Made by a program: the position numbers and the translations under genes
In this document: in pieces, positions 20,802-30,795 of the stretch
Layout of the letters: each line of letters starts with the position of its first letter
Position numbering within the stretch: the first letter of the stretch is position 1
The notes under the pieces: generated by a model
Database searches by the model: none
What the model was told of the DNA's origin: nothing
What the model saw: the letters and a program-made list of their open reading frames with translations, nothing else
Assembly (NCBI RefSeq): GCF_910592395.1
Contig: NC_088324.1
Span: 2,976,001-3,040,000 of the forward strand
Reading direction: 5' to 3'
From: Lineus longissimus
Taxonomy: Eukaryota > Nemertea > Pilidiophora > Heteronemertea > Lineidae
Length of the DNA stretch: 64,000 nucleotides

Positions 20802-23178
20802 TCATGGAGCCTGATCAGGAAGTATGTTACTTCAATTGGAAGTTCAATTGCCAGCACAAGAAGGAACCTTTTATTGCTGCAAAAGCTGTCCGAATAACAA
20901 ACATAATACGAAGTGGTGAAGAGTGTATACTTGAGAAGGACAAAAAAAACCCGTCCAGGTGGAGGGCTGCATTCCTGTTTCGCGAAATTGACAAAAAGCA
21001 GAACGTATTGGAATTTTGTAAAAAGAGAAACGATGCTGTTGCTGAAAGTGTGCGACGTCGTGTTGAGGCTGCACTAAGTGACTGCATGCTGAAGATGCCC
21101 GGTACCACCTTGACTGTCGAAAGAGATTCTTCTCCTCAAGGTCATTACCTGGGGAGAGTGTGGGTAGAACAGCTGTCGTGGAAAATAGTGCTGACCTTGC
21201 CTTTGAGTCAGTTGTTGATATCCTGAATAATGACAAATCAAGGATGTGGAATTCAGTGGAACTTTTCGAAGCCTACATCGACTTTGGCGGGGACAAGACA
21301 CTTTGCCGCAAAACTCTTCTGTCCAAAATTCAGGTTAGATTCGGAAATTATATTCTTGTGCTGTCATCACCAGGCATTGCTAATATAATAACTTTACGCA
21401 GTTTTGCAGCGCAGACACTCCGACTTGTCAATGATGATGAGGATGAAGTAGAAATGATTGCAACAAAAGCCAGCAAACAAATTGTTCAGGACGTGACTAA
21501 TATCAATATTGACAAGGAACACTATGACATAAGCATCAATAAGAATATTGTAAAAGAATCAGTCAGTGAATTCTTATTACTGCTGTTATCTAAGGTGTCC
21601 CCAAAGCTTGATAATACCCTGCCTGCATTGCTCATAGGTTCAATCATCACAAGTGTTGTAAAAAATCACCCCACCAGTTTGCAGGTAGATATGGCAGGTA
21701 AGATGGGTGAATCCAAAAAGCTTATCAATAGTCTGTATTCGTATAGGGTTACATGTTCTTACAGTGAGTTCCGACGTTTCAAAAAATCTTGCGCACAGGC
21801 AGCTGTTGAAGATATCAAGTTGTCAGGCATATCTAATGCTGATAATGGTTTAGTGCAGGTCATTGTTGACAATTTTGATGCAGATATAAGCTCACAGAAC
21901 GGGAGGCAATCAACCCACTCACTGGCTGTCCTCCTGACACAGTCGCAGACAGTGGAGGAAGAGACACCTCACAATGACAAGATAAAACGAATCCACAAGG
22001 ATGACATGTCCAAGGAAATCCCATATGATGTGAATATACACGGCTACCAAGGGATGAAACAACCGACAAGGCCACAGGAGGGAGCCACTAAGGCAGTCCT
22101 CTCTCTCAAAGCACTAGCACATCAAGCCATTGTAAGGAAGAGAGCATCTGAGATGGATTTCGGATTTATGCAAGATGTCCTGAGGAATGAAGATTGTCCA
22201 GAGTTTCACGGCTACAACACGAAACAAAGTAGAGACCAAGGCCACAAGGAGGATGTCAAGACAAGGGCTGTGTACGAACCACTGATTGACATGAAGCCTT
22301 CCGACCCTGATACAATTATTACAGCAATGGTTAGGGCACAGGAGCTAACATTTGATACAGGTCAAAGGTTCACAGTTCTGACTTGTGACCAACAGCTCTA
22401 CCGGGTAGCTGTGCAGGTCCTTTGGGCGCACCCTGACAGGTTCAAAGACATGTACTAGCGACTTGGGGGTATGCATGCTCTAATGAGTTTCGTAGGAGCT
22501 GTAGGTACACTTATGGCTGAGAGTGGGTTGTCTGATATATTAACAGAAGTGTTTGGAGGTGTCCAGAAGATGTTGAGTGGAAAGAAGTACCCACAGAACG
22601 TTCGTGCACTACGGCTACTCGCAGAAGAGGTTCTGCGGAGCATTGTCACTTGTGGTGAGTTTGAGAAAGCTGATGATTTGATGAGTGCCTTAGAAGAGAG
22701 AGCAAGGCAAAGCAAGACAGTAAGACTATGGGTTGATGTCTTAATAAAGCCAGTGTTTCTTATGATGTCTTACGTTAGGGCAGAACGTGAGGGTGACTGG
22801 CTCCTCATCCTTGCTACATTTAGACGAATGCTCCCATACTACTTTGCTGCCAGTCATGTTCATTACGCTAGGTACGGACTCTACTACCTGCGCACAATGG
22901 AGAAACTCCCGCCTCATGTTTTGAGTCATTTCATGAAAGGAGAACATGTGACTCGTCACATTCAAGGTATTTGGAATGGCATTTAGGGTGACCAGTTCAT
23001 TGAGTCCACATTTATGAGGTACGGCCACGGTTCCGGAGGGATTATAGGAATCACCCTGAAGGAAGAAACTCTGAAGGTTTGGGCGCTCAGTCGTCATTTG
23101 TCCTGCAATATTGAATCCAACCTGGACGAGATGGAGGAGGGTGAGACATCACACATCAGTCAGCTCTACCACAAATAA
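20802..23178 (+). pseudogene. DDE-type transposase of the 18.8-25.6 kb element
   Basis: An N-terminal Cys/His-containing segment starts near the ATG at about 20804 in one frame. At about 21140-21165 the frame shifts to that of 21160. Conserved parts follow: DNFDADISSQNG with a candidate first catalytic Asp (21868-21903), TCDQQLYR with a second Asp (22387-22389), the GGMHALMSFVGAVG helix (22465-22506) and FIESTFMRYGHGSGG with a candidate Glu (23002-23004). The frame is interrupted by TAG at 22456-22458, TAG at 22984-22986 and TAA at 23176-23178, with no further frameshift. I know this motif set from large repeat-encoded proteins in invertebrates. It would cut and rejoin transposon ends in the nucleus. 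Assignment of D, D and E is by position and motif, not by alignment. Confidence 0.72.
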
Positions 23179-24936
23179 GAGGGAAAAGCTCGAATTCAAT
23201 CTGATGGCAAAGACAGGACTGGAATCAGTCAAAAGTTGGACGCGTACATTGATCCATTAGACCCGAAAGAACATCCCGATGGAATAGTGAACATTGCCAG
23301 TGGAAGGATGGCTATACCTGCAGTGAATGTGCACGATGCAGTGTCCATTGGAGAAACGATGCTTGCAAACTTTGAGAAGGACTTGCCCAGTGGCTTCTAT
23401 AACACCATATCAAAAAAGTTTACAACTATGGCCGTAGTGGACAAGTCTAAACAGGTTGCCGACACAAAAGCATATGATCTCAATGCAATATATGCTAGGG
23501 TTATTGCCTTGCTGGCAAGTGACCGTGACTTACACATAAAGGATATTCTTTCGTATGAACTTGCTCCAGTGCCAACCTCAATGTTCAAGAAAGACGGGAT
23601 GCGTATTGCAAAAAGCAAATCAGCACTGAAGAACTCCCTTCAAGTGGAGGTGTCCAGCAGGAATGCCGGAGATGCAGATGTAACCGTTATAGATGGCTCA
23701 GCGCTTTTATGGACAATTCATTGGCCGGCAGAAGGTATTGTGGAAGATTATGTCACCAACGTTAAAAATCGAGTTGCTTCATACCTGGTGAACAGTGATG
23801 TCTATCTGATCTTTGATAGATACAATGACTACAGTATAAAATATGTCACAAGGGATGGCAGGGAGACTGGTGTCAGCCGTACACATCGCTTGTTGTTGAC
23901 AACAAGACTACCTGCCCAAAAGGTTATCTTGTCAAATGTTGAAAACAAAAAACAGTTGATTAAAATCATCTGTAGTGATCTTACTGCAGACAGATTGTTT
24001 CACAATCGGAGCACTGAGAAACACCAGTTAGTTGTCACTGGAGAAGACCCGTGCCCCACTGAAATCAAGAAGGATGAAATCAGCATTAGATATGATCTGG
24101 AGACATATCACGAAGAAGCCGATATCATTATTGTGCAACAAGCGTTGAAGTGCGCAAGTGAAGCCAGGAGACTTGCAGTGGTATCAGACGACACAGATGT
24201 GTTTGTTCTTCTGGTCCACCACTATGAGGAAGCAAAGCTGAAGCTACCAATGAGGATGGAATCACCTAGTAAAGGCAGGGCAGTAGTAGATATACAACGG
24301 ACAGTAGAAAAGCATCGCGACATCGTGAAGCAGCTCCTTCCTGCACATGCTATTTCCGGTTGTGACACTGTGGCATGTTGTTTTGGAGTAGGAAAGGGTT
24401 CTGTTGTCAAATCCCTGAGGGCTGGATATAAGCTGAACACCATTGGGATAGTAGATGCATCCTTTACTGACGTCATGGACCAAGCTACCGCTTTCATGTC
24501 TGCCTGTTCTGGTGTGAAGGACACAAAGGACATGTCACAAACCAGGCTATATGTATGGGGGAAAAAGAATGGCAAGGGGCATACGTCCACACCAAACCTG
24601 TCTACGCTTCCACCTACAAGAGAAGCATTTAAAGAGAATGTGAAGAGAGCCCACTATCAAGCAATCCTGTGGCGAACCCTTGATACAAATGATTTACCCG
24701 AACTAAACCCAGAGGACTTCGGATGGAAGAAGGATACCAGCAACAAGTCATTAACACCAACTGCCATTCCAGATGATGTTAAACTCGCCCCTGATTACAT
24801 AATGGAGATGATCCGTTGTGGTTGTAAGAGCAAGAACCCTTGTAGTTCAAAAAGGTGTAGTTGCGTGAACAGTCATGGCTCGGAGTGCACTATCTTTTGT
24901 GCATGTTACCCCATAGGATGCGCTAGAGTAAAGTAG
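23179..24936 (+). CDS. XPG/FEN1-like nuclease with C-terminal CXC-like cluster (transposon-encoded)
   Basis: It is in the same frame as the transposase and was probably its C-terminal part; the longest uninterrupted stretch starts at 23236 (566 codons). Nuclease features: VTVIDGSALLW (about 23680-23712) as the XPG N-region acidic site, VYLIFDRY (about 23800-23822), then EEADIIIVQQAL and VVSDDTDVFVLLV (24112-24216) as the XPG I-region acids. HAISGCDTVACCFGVGKG (24346-24400) is the helix-hairpin-like region with a further Asp. The C terminus (24817-24912) has nine closely spaced Cys in a GCKSKNPCSSKRCSC..CTIFCAC pattern, like the tesmin/TSO1 CXC fold, probably DNA- or zinc-binding. XPG nucleases cut branched DNA, suggesting a role in processing transposition intermediates. 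This part is open to its natural stop. Confidence 0.75.
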   Translation, partial: EGKARIQSDGKDRTGISQKLDAYIDPLDPKEHPDGIVNIASGRMAIPAVNVHDAVSIGETMLANFEKDLPSGFYNTISKKFTTMAVVDKSKQVADTKAYDLNAIYARVIALLASDRDLHIKDILSYELAPVPTSMFKKDGMRIAKSKSALKNSLQVEVSSRNAGDADVTVIDGSALLWTIHWPAEGIVEDYVTNVKNRVASYLVNSDVYLIFDRYNDYSIKYVTRDGRETGVSRTHRLLLTTRLPAQKVILSNVENKKQLIKIICSDLTADRLFHNRSTEKHQLVVTGEDPCPTEIKKDEISIRYDLETYHEEADIIIVQQALKCASEARRLAVVSDDTDVFVLLVHHYEEAKLKLPMRMESPSKGRAVVDIQRTVEKHRDIVKQLLPAHAISGCDTVACCFGVGKGSVVKSLRAGYKLNTIGIVDASFTDVMDQATAFMSACSGVKDTKDMSQTRLYVWGKKNGKGHTSTPNLSTLPPTREAFKENVKRAHYQAILWRTLDTNDLPELNPEDFGWKKDTSNKSLTPTAIPDDVKLAPDYIMEMIRCGCKSKNPCSSKRCSCVNSHGSECTIFCACYPIGCARVK

Positions 24937-24989
24937 TCTTACCATTTGCCACAACGGCATCTTATTTATGCATACCGGTACCTTAATGT

Positions 24990-25620
24990 TCAGCAACACA
25001 TGCAATCGATACTGTTACAGTCTTACTTGAAAGACAGGCGCAGATAACCTATGATTGGACACTTGTTTTTGACATCTGCTTACATATTTCCTGAGATATT
25101 CCGAAAAATCAAAATATCAGTAATGGCGGACCTAATTAGCATAATTAACGTCATTAGTCGACTGTAAGGCGTTAAAATAGAGTAGTGATGGACTTATCTT
25201 GTTCGTATACCCTGAAAACATGGGTGCCGACACAATTTTTATGATGTTATTATTAATAATGTTTGAGTTATAGCCAATTAACGGAATTTCAGTAATGGCG
25301 GACCTAATTAGCATAATTAACGTCATTAGTCGACTGTAAGATGTTAAAATAGAGTAGTGATGGACTTATCTTGTTCGTATACCCTGAAAACATGGGTGCC
25401 GACACAATGTTTATGATGTTATCAATAATAATGTTTGAGTTATAGCCAATAAATGGAATTTCAGTAATGGCGGACCTAATTTGCATATTTTGAAAATTGC
25501 TCAAGGGATATTATCGGGCACCCTCTTGAATCTTGATGAGGACCCCCTATACTATTGAAAACAGCAAAGAAAAAAACTTCATCCGGCATTTCCACGTTCA
25601 ACCCCATGGCTCCTGGACTA
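24990..25620 (-). repeat. Right long TIR, tandem units of ~172 bp
   Basis: TCAGTAATGGCGGACC recurs at about 25118, 25290 and 25462, spaced 172 bases. The first two units are nearly identical across CGTCATTAGTCGACTG, GTAGTGATGGACTTATC and ATGGGTGCCGACACAAT. The outer part is the reverse complement of the left TIR. The near-identity of neighbouring units indicates recent unit duplication. Confidence 0.85.
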
Positions 25621-25784
25621 CCGTGGTCGATTTTTAATAGGTTTTGGCAGTGGCCTTTGTTCATAAGGGCGTGACTACCCGCTTACATGTCGGGCCTGCT
25701 AATAGGTTAGCTTGCTTGGCGCTTCCATCATTCGGCGTGTATTTATGTCGCGGGGTTTTGGTATTCGATTCGTTCTCGTTAGTC

Positions 25785-25923
25785 AATAGTGAGTTTCCGC
25801 ATTGCTCACGAACAACGATTACGATTACGAATTCCTTGTATAAGTGCATGTAATCTGTTCAATTACAAAGAAATCGTAATCGTAGTCGTTGTTCGTGTGC
25901 AATGCGGAAACTCACTATTATGG
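25785..25923. repeat. Inverted repeat, ~50-bp arms
   Basis: AATAGTGAGTTTCCGCATTG starts near 25787 and its reverse complement CAATGCGGAAACTCACTATT ends near 25920. In between are matching CGAACAACGA(T/C)TACGATTACGA arms and a ~30-base loop. Weaker similarity continues outward. A foldback-type repeat fragment. Confidence 0.7.
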
Positions 25924-26349
25924 GTGTATTCGTAGAAATCGAATTTGTTGTATAACCGGTAGGATATTTTGGTGGCGTGTATGGCTCCGGTGTAAAAGAA
26001 ATGCAAGTCCCCCAGGAATCTAGGTCCGGTCCTTTTGTTAGAGTGAATAGAGTCGCGGAGTTCCATTGTGGAAAATAATAATAGCTAACTCCAACCAAAC
26101 CATTCGAGGACAATTCACGGCTGTTGTGCATTCCTAGGACGTCCATTCCTATTACACCGGCTTTAGATTATCGTACCACACATTATGTCCCTCTTTGTAT
26201 TGGTGATATTAGTGACAGTAATAGTACTGAGGATAATGATGATATTGACAAAATAATAATGATAACAATAATGACAGCAGGATATAATCTTGTCTGTGAT
26301 AGTCTTTCGCCCTCTACCCGGGGTTTACTTAGCCCTAGGGAATTTTATT

Positions 26350-26935
26350 CCTGTGGGTGGAGGGTTGGAAGTCTTTCCCATCGATTCTATGTATATTTCG
26401 TGAGGCTCGTGGTGTTAGTGAGGTTTCGCTATCCCGTTCCGAGAACCAATTCACCGAGAAAGACAAGTTTTTGTGCATGACGTCATCAGTTTTGGGGCTG
26501 GCTTTCCCGTTCTCGAAAGCGGATACCGTGAATCAGGCCGTGGAACCCGGTGGCTCCATCTCGAATAAATCTTTCTTCACATTTGATTGACCAAATACAG
26601 TATACAGTATCTGGAAAAGTCGAGACACCCTGATAAACAGGCTGTACTACGCCACTATAACAGTCAGTCGAAACACTGAAATCCGTGGAGAACTGTTGGA
26701 TCTCGGCCGGGAATGCGAAACCCGTTTCTCGATATCCGATAACGGGTAAGGGAACGAGAACCATTCTCGGTGAATCGGTGCTCGGAACGGGAGAGCGAAA
26801 GCTCACTACTTATCAGCTTCGTGTCCCTGAAGGGAAGGAGTGTTTCCTTCAATCCGTTTAGAGCAGCGCAGTGTATAGAAAGGACTCCGTATTGCAGGCT
26901 ATGGGAAAGGCGTCCAGCCCTCCGCCAACCCTACA
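26350..26935. repeat. Imperfect foldback element
   Basis: GGTGGAGGGTTGGAAGTCTT (near 26355) pairs with CGTCCAGCCCTCCGCCAACC (near 26911). GTTTCGCTATCCCGTTCCGAG (near 26425) pairs with CTCGGAACGGGAGAGCGAAA (near 26782). The arms flank a unique centre. No ORF of note. Confidence 0.6.
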
Positions 26936-27537
26936 AAATTTGAGAATAATATGTTTTTTAAAAGGGCTATGCCAGTGCGGTAGTCATGCGTTTTTCAATA
27001 TCTGCTAAAAGCCAAATGTTTAAGAGGCTATGTTTGATATACATTTTCAAATACTGCTTTTCGAGAGTACAGTATACTACATGAGTCTCACCTGAGTCAT
27101 AAGCGAGGTTGCATTTTGTAATTAATTCTACCGTCGGGCCGTTAATTGTGTTTTTCGTCTATTTGAATTGGGCATTAATCGGCTAAAATGTTTTGCAGTG
27201 TGTTGGACACATGTGAAAGTGGCCATCTGGCGTTATCTGGACTCGAAATAAAAGGAAATATATGTGGATATCTAATAAATTGACGTTTGCTACTTTCTGA
27301 GTTTTGGGAAGTGTTGGGTAGTGTTGGGGGGTTGTTGGGATGGTTGGTTGCATTGAATTTACGAGATAGTACAACGATTATATGTAATCCTCCCCAATAC
27401 TTATGAGTAACGAAAGATGTGGGTTGTCACTTGGGGTACGGTTTTCCCCTTCACTGAATGAATACAGCTCACATGTTCCATCAGGTAGTTGAAGTTGAAG
27501 CTCGATGGTCGCTCCTCTAGAGATGCTTTAACTCAAC
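26936..27537. other. Non-coding flank of the Harbinger element
   Basis: A/T-rich with a G-rich TGTTGGGTAGTGTTGGGGGG stretch near 27310. No gene recognised. Confidence 0.4.
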
Positions 27538-27903
27538 ATTGGGTGAGGTCAAATCTCAGAGTTAACTCTACACCTAGATTATCCAAGTGTAATCTCTGTG
27601 AAAAGTGTTAACCTGAACCCTAGACACCAAGTTCAGGTTAACACCTTGGTGACACCTGGGTTACACCAAGATTACACTTGAATAATACTTTCCTAACACC
27701 TTCTAGATACTTTACTTCTACATGGGCAAGGTGCCAAGCCTGGCACATGTCAGTGGTAAATAAGCCATGCCACAGTTACATAATGATGTTAGTTTCACTT
27801 GGTTGCCTGGTTGCACAGGTCTGGCACTTTGCCCATGTTGAAGAGAGGTTGAATTGGACTATGCGTAGATCTTTAGTGTAAGTCTGTCATCTGAGCAGTC
27901 ATC

Positions 27904-28690
27904 ATGGACGGAAAGGGGAAGAAACGCTTCCAGTGGACACTCGAGAAGAGGATGCAAACTCTTGAGTACATGATTGATCACCATGAGGCATTTCGTCGTG
28001 CCAAGAAGAATGCTCTGGTCCAGGAATTTTATGCAGCAGTAGGGAACCACGTTGGTACCCACGCCGAAGTGGTTGAAAATATGCTTAAGAACCTAGGGAA
28101 GGAATATCGAGATGCCATCAAGACACAGCAGGCTTCAGGGGCTGCAACAGATGATATGCACCCTGGTTTAAAACTCAAGGACTCTCGTGAATTATTTGAA
28201 CTTTTTGACTCTTTCCATCGACTTTATTATCCGAAGGGCGGGGCAGCCAGACCTGCAATTGTTATGACACCAACCGGCATCACTAGGCCAGGATCTGCAA
28301 CGAACTCCCGACCCCAAACCCCTAGCGATGAAAACTGCAGCATACCAGATGACCGCGGTGTTGTCATCAGCTCAGATAGGATATACTCCATCCCCTTCGA
28401 CATCAAGGTCTGGAACGCCAACTGTTCAGGCAGGAACCGATGCCAGTACCAGTGCCGGAAAAAAACGTCCTGCTTCACAAATGATGCCCCCGGTGACCAC
28501 AGGAAAGAATGCCAGGGACGAAAGTGATTTCATGAACTCTTCTGTGCAACATCAAGAGCAAACTTGTGACTTGATGAAAGAAATCAGGGATACGCTCCGT
28601 GAACTTGTGTACGAGATTCGTTTATTCCGTGCTGCTGTGTTGGAGGAGAGAGGAATAACCATTATTGAACAATTACCTGATACCGACTAA
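27904..28690 (+). pseudogene. Harbinger Myb/SANT-like DNA-binding protein, probably frameshifted
   Basis: ATG at 27904. The first ~75 codons (RFQWTLEKRMQTLEYMI, then an FYAAVG helix and a NLGKEYRDAIKT helix) look like the trihelix Myb/SANT-like domain. In PIF/Harbinger elements this partner protein brings the transposase to the nucleus and to DNA. The plus-one frame (28328-28690) carries the natural-looking continuation: a Ser/Thr/Pro-rich linker with PSPSTSRSGTP and a C-terminal helix ending in an LRELVYEIRLFRAAV segment, stop at 28688-28690. The first frame instead runs on as unrelated Cys/Arg-rich sequence to 28527. A one-base indel near 28365-28380 would explain this; an unseen intron is less likely. 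Confidence 0.75.
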
Positions 28691-28756
28691 ATTACAGTCC
28701 CTACTAACCCGCTCAATACCGGATTTTTCAAGCACCGAGTCCCGTCATACAAGCCG

Positions 28757-29152
28757 CACTTACACCACCTGAAAATGGACCACCAATCTTGGTTCGGGAA
28801 CCAATGCCGCACCATCGAAAATCCACCAAGCGCTTACACCAGCGCTGCAGCTAGTCATGAAATCCGGCTACAGATGGCGCGTAAACAATAAATTGCATGC
28901 GCAGAAAGCGCCATTTCGAAAGCGCCGCCTGGAGCCGAACCATCTAACTAGCTAATTGCCGATCCATTTGCGCGTACACCACGACAAAGCCGAGCTTTTA
29001 ACAAGCCGGGCGAATTTGGACCATCAAGCTTGGTGGGACAAATTCGCTCGGCAATTTGTATCGGCAATGGATTGCCGAACCAATTTGTCGCGGCAATGTG
29101 GTGGTGTAAGTGCAATTGGTCCACCAATATTTCGTGGTGTAAGCGCAGCTAC
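28757..29152. repeat. Small inverted-repeat element nested in the Harbinger interior
   Basis: GC(A/G)CTTACACCAC near 28763 and its complement GTGGTGTAAG(T/C)GC near 29101 and again near 29140 border a segment of repeated CGGCAATTTGT/GGCAATGG words. It lies between the two Harbinger genes and has no ORF. It could be a nested MITE or the element's own spacer. Confidence 0.4.
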
Positions 29153-29548
29153 AGACAAGACTCTTTTTATGCAATTAATTACCATGATTGCTGAGTGAAC
29201 AACATTTTATTGATGAAAACAGTTACAGAAACTGCGATTTGTCACGCTAACAGCAAGGAATTAGTTTTAGTTAATTTTATAGATGGCTCTTTATAGTGGT
29301 GGCTTGATCTATACTACACCCACAAAACAGAGAGGTACAATTGTTGTGTGATAACAGACTATTTTGTTTCTTCAGTTCTAGCCATGACTATTCCATCATA
29401 TTTTTGGTTCAGGCTTTGTTTACAAGTAGTGACATGCCACAGATTGGACAGCCAAGTAGGCTTCTCTTTCAGTTACTAAATTGGGGATACTAAGAATAAG
29501 CAATCATTTTCAGTTATTTTACTTTTGTCTTTGTCTTTCACATATGGT

Positions 29549-30580
29549 TCAAGCCAAGAAATTGGTGTAAATGTTGTGTAACACGCATGTTGCTACAGTG
29601 CATTTTGATGGAAAAACAGGGCCATATTTCGCAGCGTACCTATTCTCTTTTAGCTGATTGATCCTCCATATCAGTTCAGTACATCCGATAGACCTCTCAA
29701 CTATTTGACGGAGTCGAGTGCATCTGTTGTTAAAATCTAGTTGTTCCTGTCGAAGATTATTTCCAGTAAAAGTAATCAGCACAGATCGGTGCAGGTTCCT
29801 GTAGGCAGGATCACCAAGCATAACATACTCCTCTGGAAGTTGATCAAGGAAGTCGAACAATTCTCGAGACCACTCGGCCGCTGTTTTGTCGTGCGTCGAT
29901 CCAGGTACTCCGCTTATAACGTGTCTTACCCTGCCAAATCGATCTACAACGTACTGCACGTTGATGGAGTCGCAACATTTCCCCGGCCTCCCACAGTAAT
30001 ACGCATCACCAGCCCTATCAGGCTTTTGGATTTTCACAATAACGCCGTCTATGAAAAGAATCACTTGCCGCTCAACTCCGTCGATATCAACCAGAGGCTG
30101 GGCCAGTTGATCAAACTCATCCTGCTCAGGGAATGAAATATGACGCGCAGCTATGTCAAAGAAAAAGTCAGAAACCTCAGTCACATGTAATATTGCAGTT
30201 GGCTTAGCATAACCAACAGCATAACCGACCTGTCTGTGAAAGCCCCCTGAAGCGAGGTAGTGCAAAAATGTTTTCATTCTCCTTGAAGATGTACTTGCGT
30301 TGACTTGGCCATTCCTCTGGTGATTAGCCTGCCTCCATCCATGAAAATAATCAACAAGGTGATCAAATTGTTCTTGGTTGAGCCTCATATGCCGCTCAAT
30401 CGGTTCTCCACTGTAGACAGGCGTTCGAATAAAGTTCTCTGCTCTTCTATTATGTCTTAGGGCAACAACTTGCAACATAGGAATCGCAAACATGGCTGCC
30501 TTTGTAACTCTGAGAATTGACCTCTCACAGGTGTTAACCTCCAGGAGGTTAACACCTGATGTACACGATCTGTAATGCAT
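29549..30580 (-). CDS. Harbinger transposase (HARBI1-type DDE nuclease), open
   Basis: An uninterrupted ORF of up to 343 residues from ATG 30580. A start at Met30 (MFAIPML) is as likely, because the first codons overlap a 29-base perfect palindrome at 30529-30557. The catalytic triad is in place: Asp178 in LFIDGVIVKI, Asp257 in MLGDPAYRNL and Glu295 in RQIVERSIG. The GVPGSTHDKTA segment (224-234) and a HTH-like stretch around 67-125 match the family. The protein cuts at the terminal repeats and inserts at 3-base targets. No stop or frameshift is seen, and length is normal for Harbinger. Whether it is expressed is unknown; its partner gene looks frameshifted. Confidence 0.9.
   Translation of the reverse strand: MHYRSCTSGVNLLEVNTCERSILRVTKAAMFAIPMLQVVALRHNRRAENFIRTPVYSGEPIERHMRLNQEQFDHLVDYFHGWRQANHQRNGQVNASTSSRRMKTFLHYLASGGFHRQVGYAVGYAKPTAILHVTEVSDFFFDIAARHISFPEQDEFDQLAQPLVDIDGVERQVILFIDGVIVKIQKPDRAGDAYYCGRPGKCCDSINVQYVVDRFGRVRHVISGVPGSTHDKTAAEWSRELFDFLDQLPEEYVMLGDPAYRNLHRSVLITFTGNNLRQEQLDFNNRCTRLRQIVERSIGCTELIWRINQLKENRYAAKYGPVFPSKCTVATCVLHNIYTNFLA
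30529..30557. promoter_or_regulatory. 29-bp perfect palindrome at the transposase 5' end
   Basis: AGGTGTTAACCTCC, one A, then GGAGGTTAACACCT. The GTTAAC core recurs many times in both subterminal regions of the element, so this may be the strongest of a set of transposase/Myb binding sites, or an autoregulatory operator. Confidence 0.45.
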
Positions 30581-30795
30581 TTTCTTAACACTTGGCCACT
30601 TCCTCAGATTAAGGGAACACCTGAGCGATCAAAGTGTTCCCTAGGTGTCTACCAAGTGTTAACTTAGTGTCAACTCGGTGTTAAGAAAGTGTTAACTAGG
30701 AGTCAAGTGAGGAGGTCAAATCTCGGGGTTTTGGAACACTTTCTTAACACCTGGTGTTAACACTTAGTAAACTCTGAGATTTGACCTCACCCATT

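Larger units (their letters stand above)
18821..25620 (+). mobile_element. 6.8-kb DNA transposon with long tandem-built TIRs, DDE transposase and XPG-like nuclease
   Basis: Outer ends are TAGTCCGGGAGCC (18821) and GGCTCCTGGACTA (ending 25620), flanked on both sides by CCG, a probable 3-base target duplication. The inverted repeats extend roughly 600 bases inward on each side and include GCAAAGAAAAAAACTTCATC-type and TCAGTAATGGCGGAC-type segments. Between them lies a coding region (20802-24936) with a DDE transposase and an XPG/FEN1-like nuclease with a Cys cluster. Size, 3-base duplication and nuclease partner suggest an Academ-like element; the superfamily name is inference. Confidence 0.8.
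27541..30792. mobile_element. Complete PIF/Harbinger DNA transposon (3252 bp)
   Basis: Perfect terminal inverted repeats begin GGGTGAGGTCAAATCTCAGA at 27541 and mirror at 30792. ATT flanks both ends (27538-27540 and 30793-30795), the 3-base target duplication typical of Harbinger. It encodes the two usual genes, divergent from their ends toward the middle: a Myb/SANT-like protein on the plus strand and the transposase on the minus strand. Many GTGTTAACC/GGTTAACAC-type words fill both subterminal regions (27600-27690 and 30525-30765) and are candidate protein-binding sites. Confidence 0.92.
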
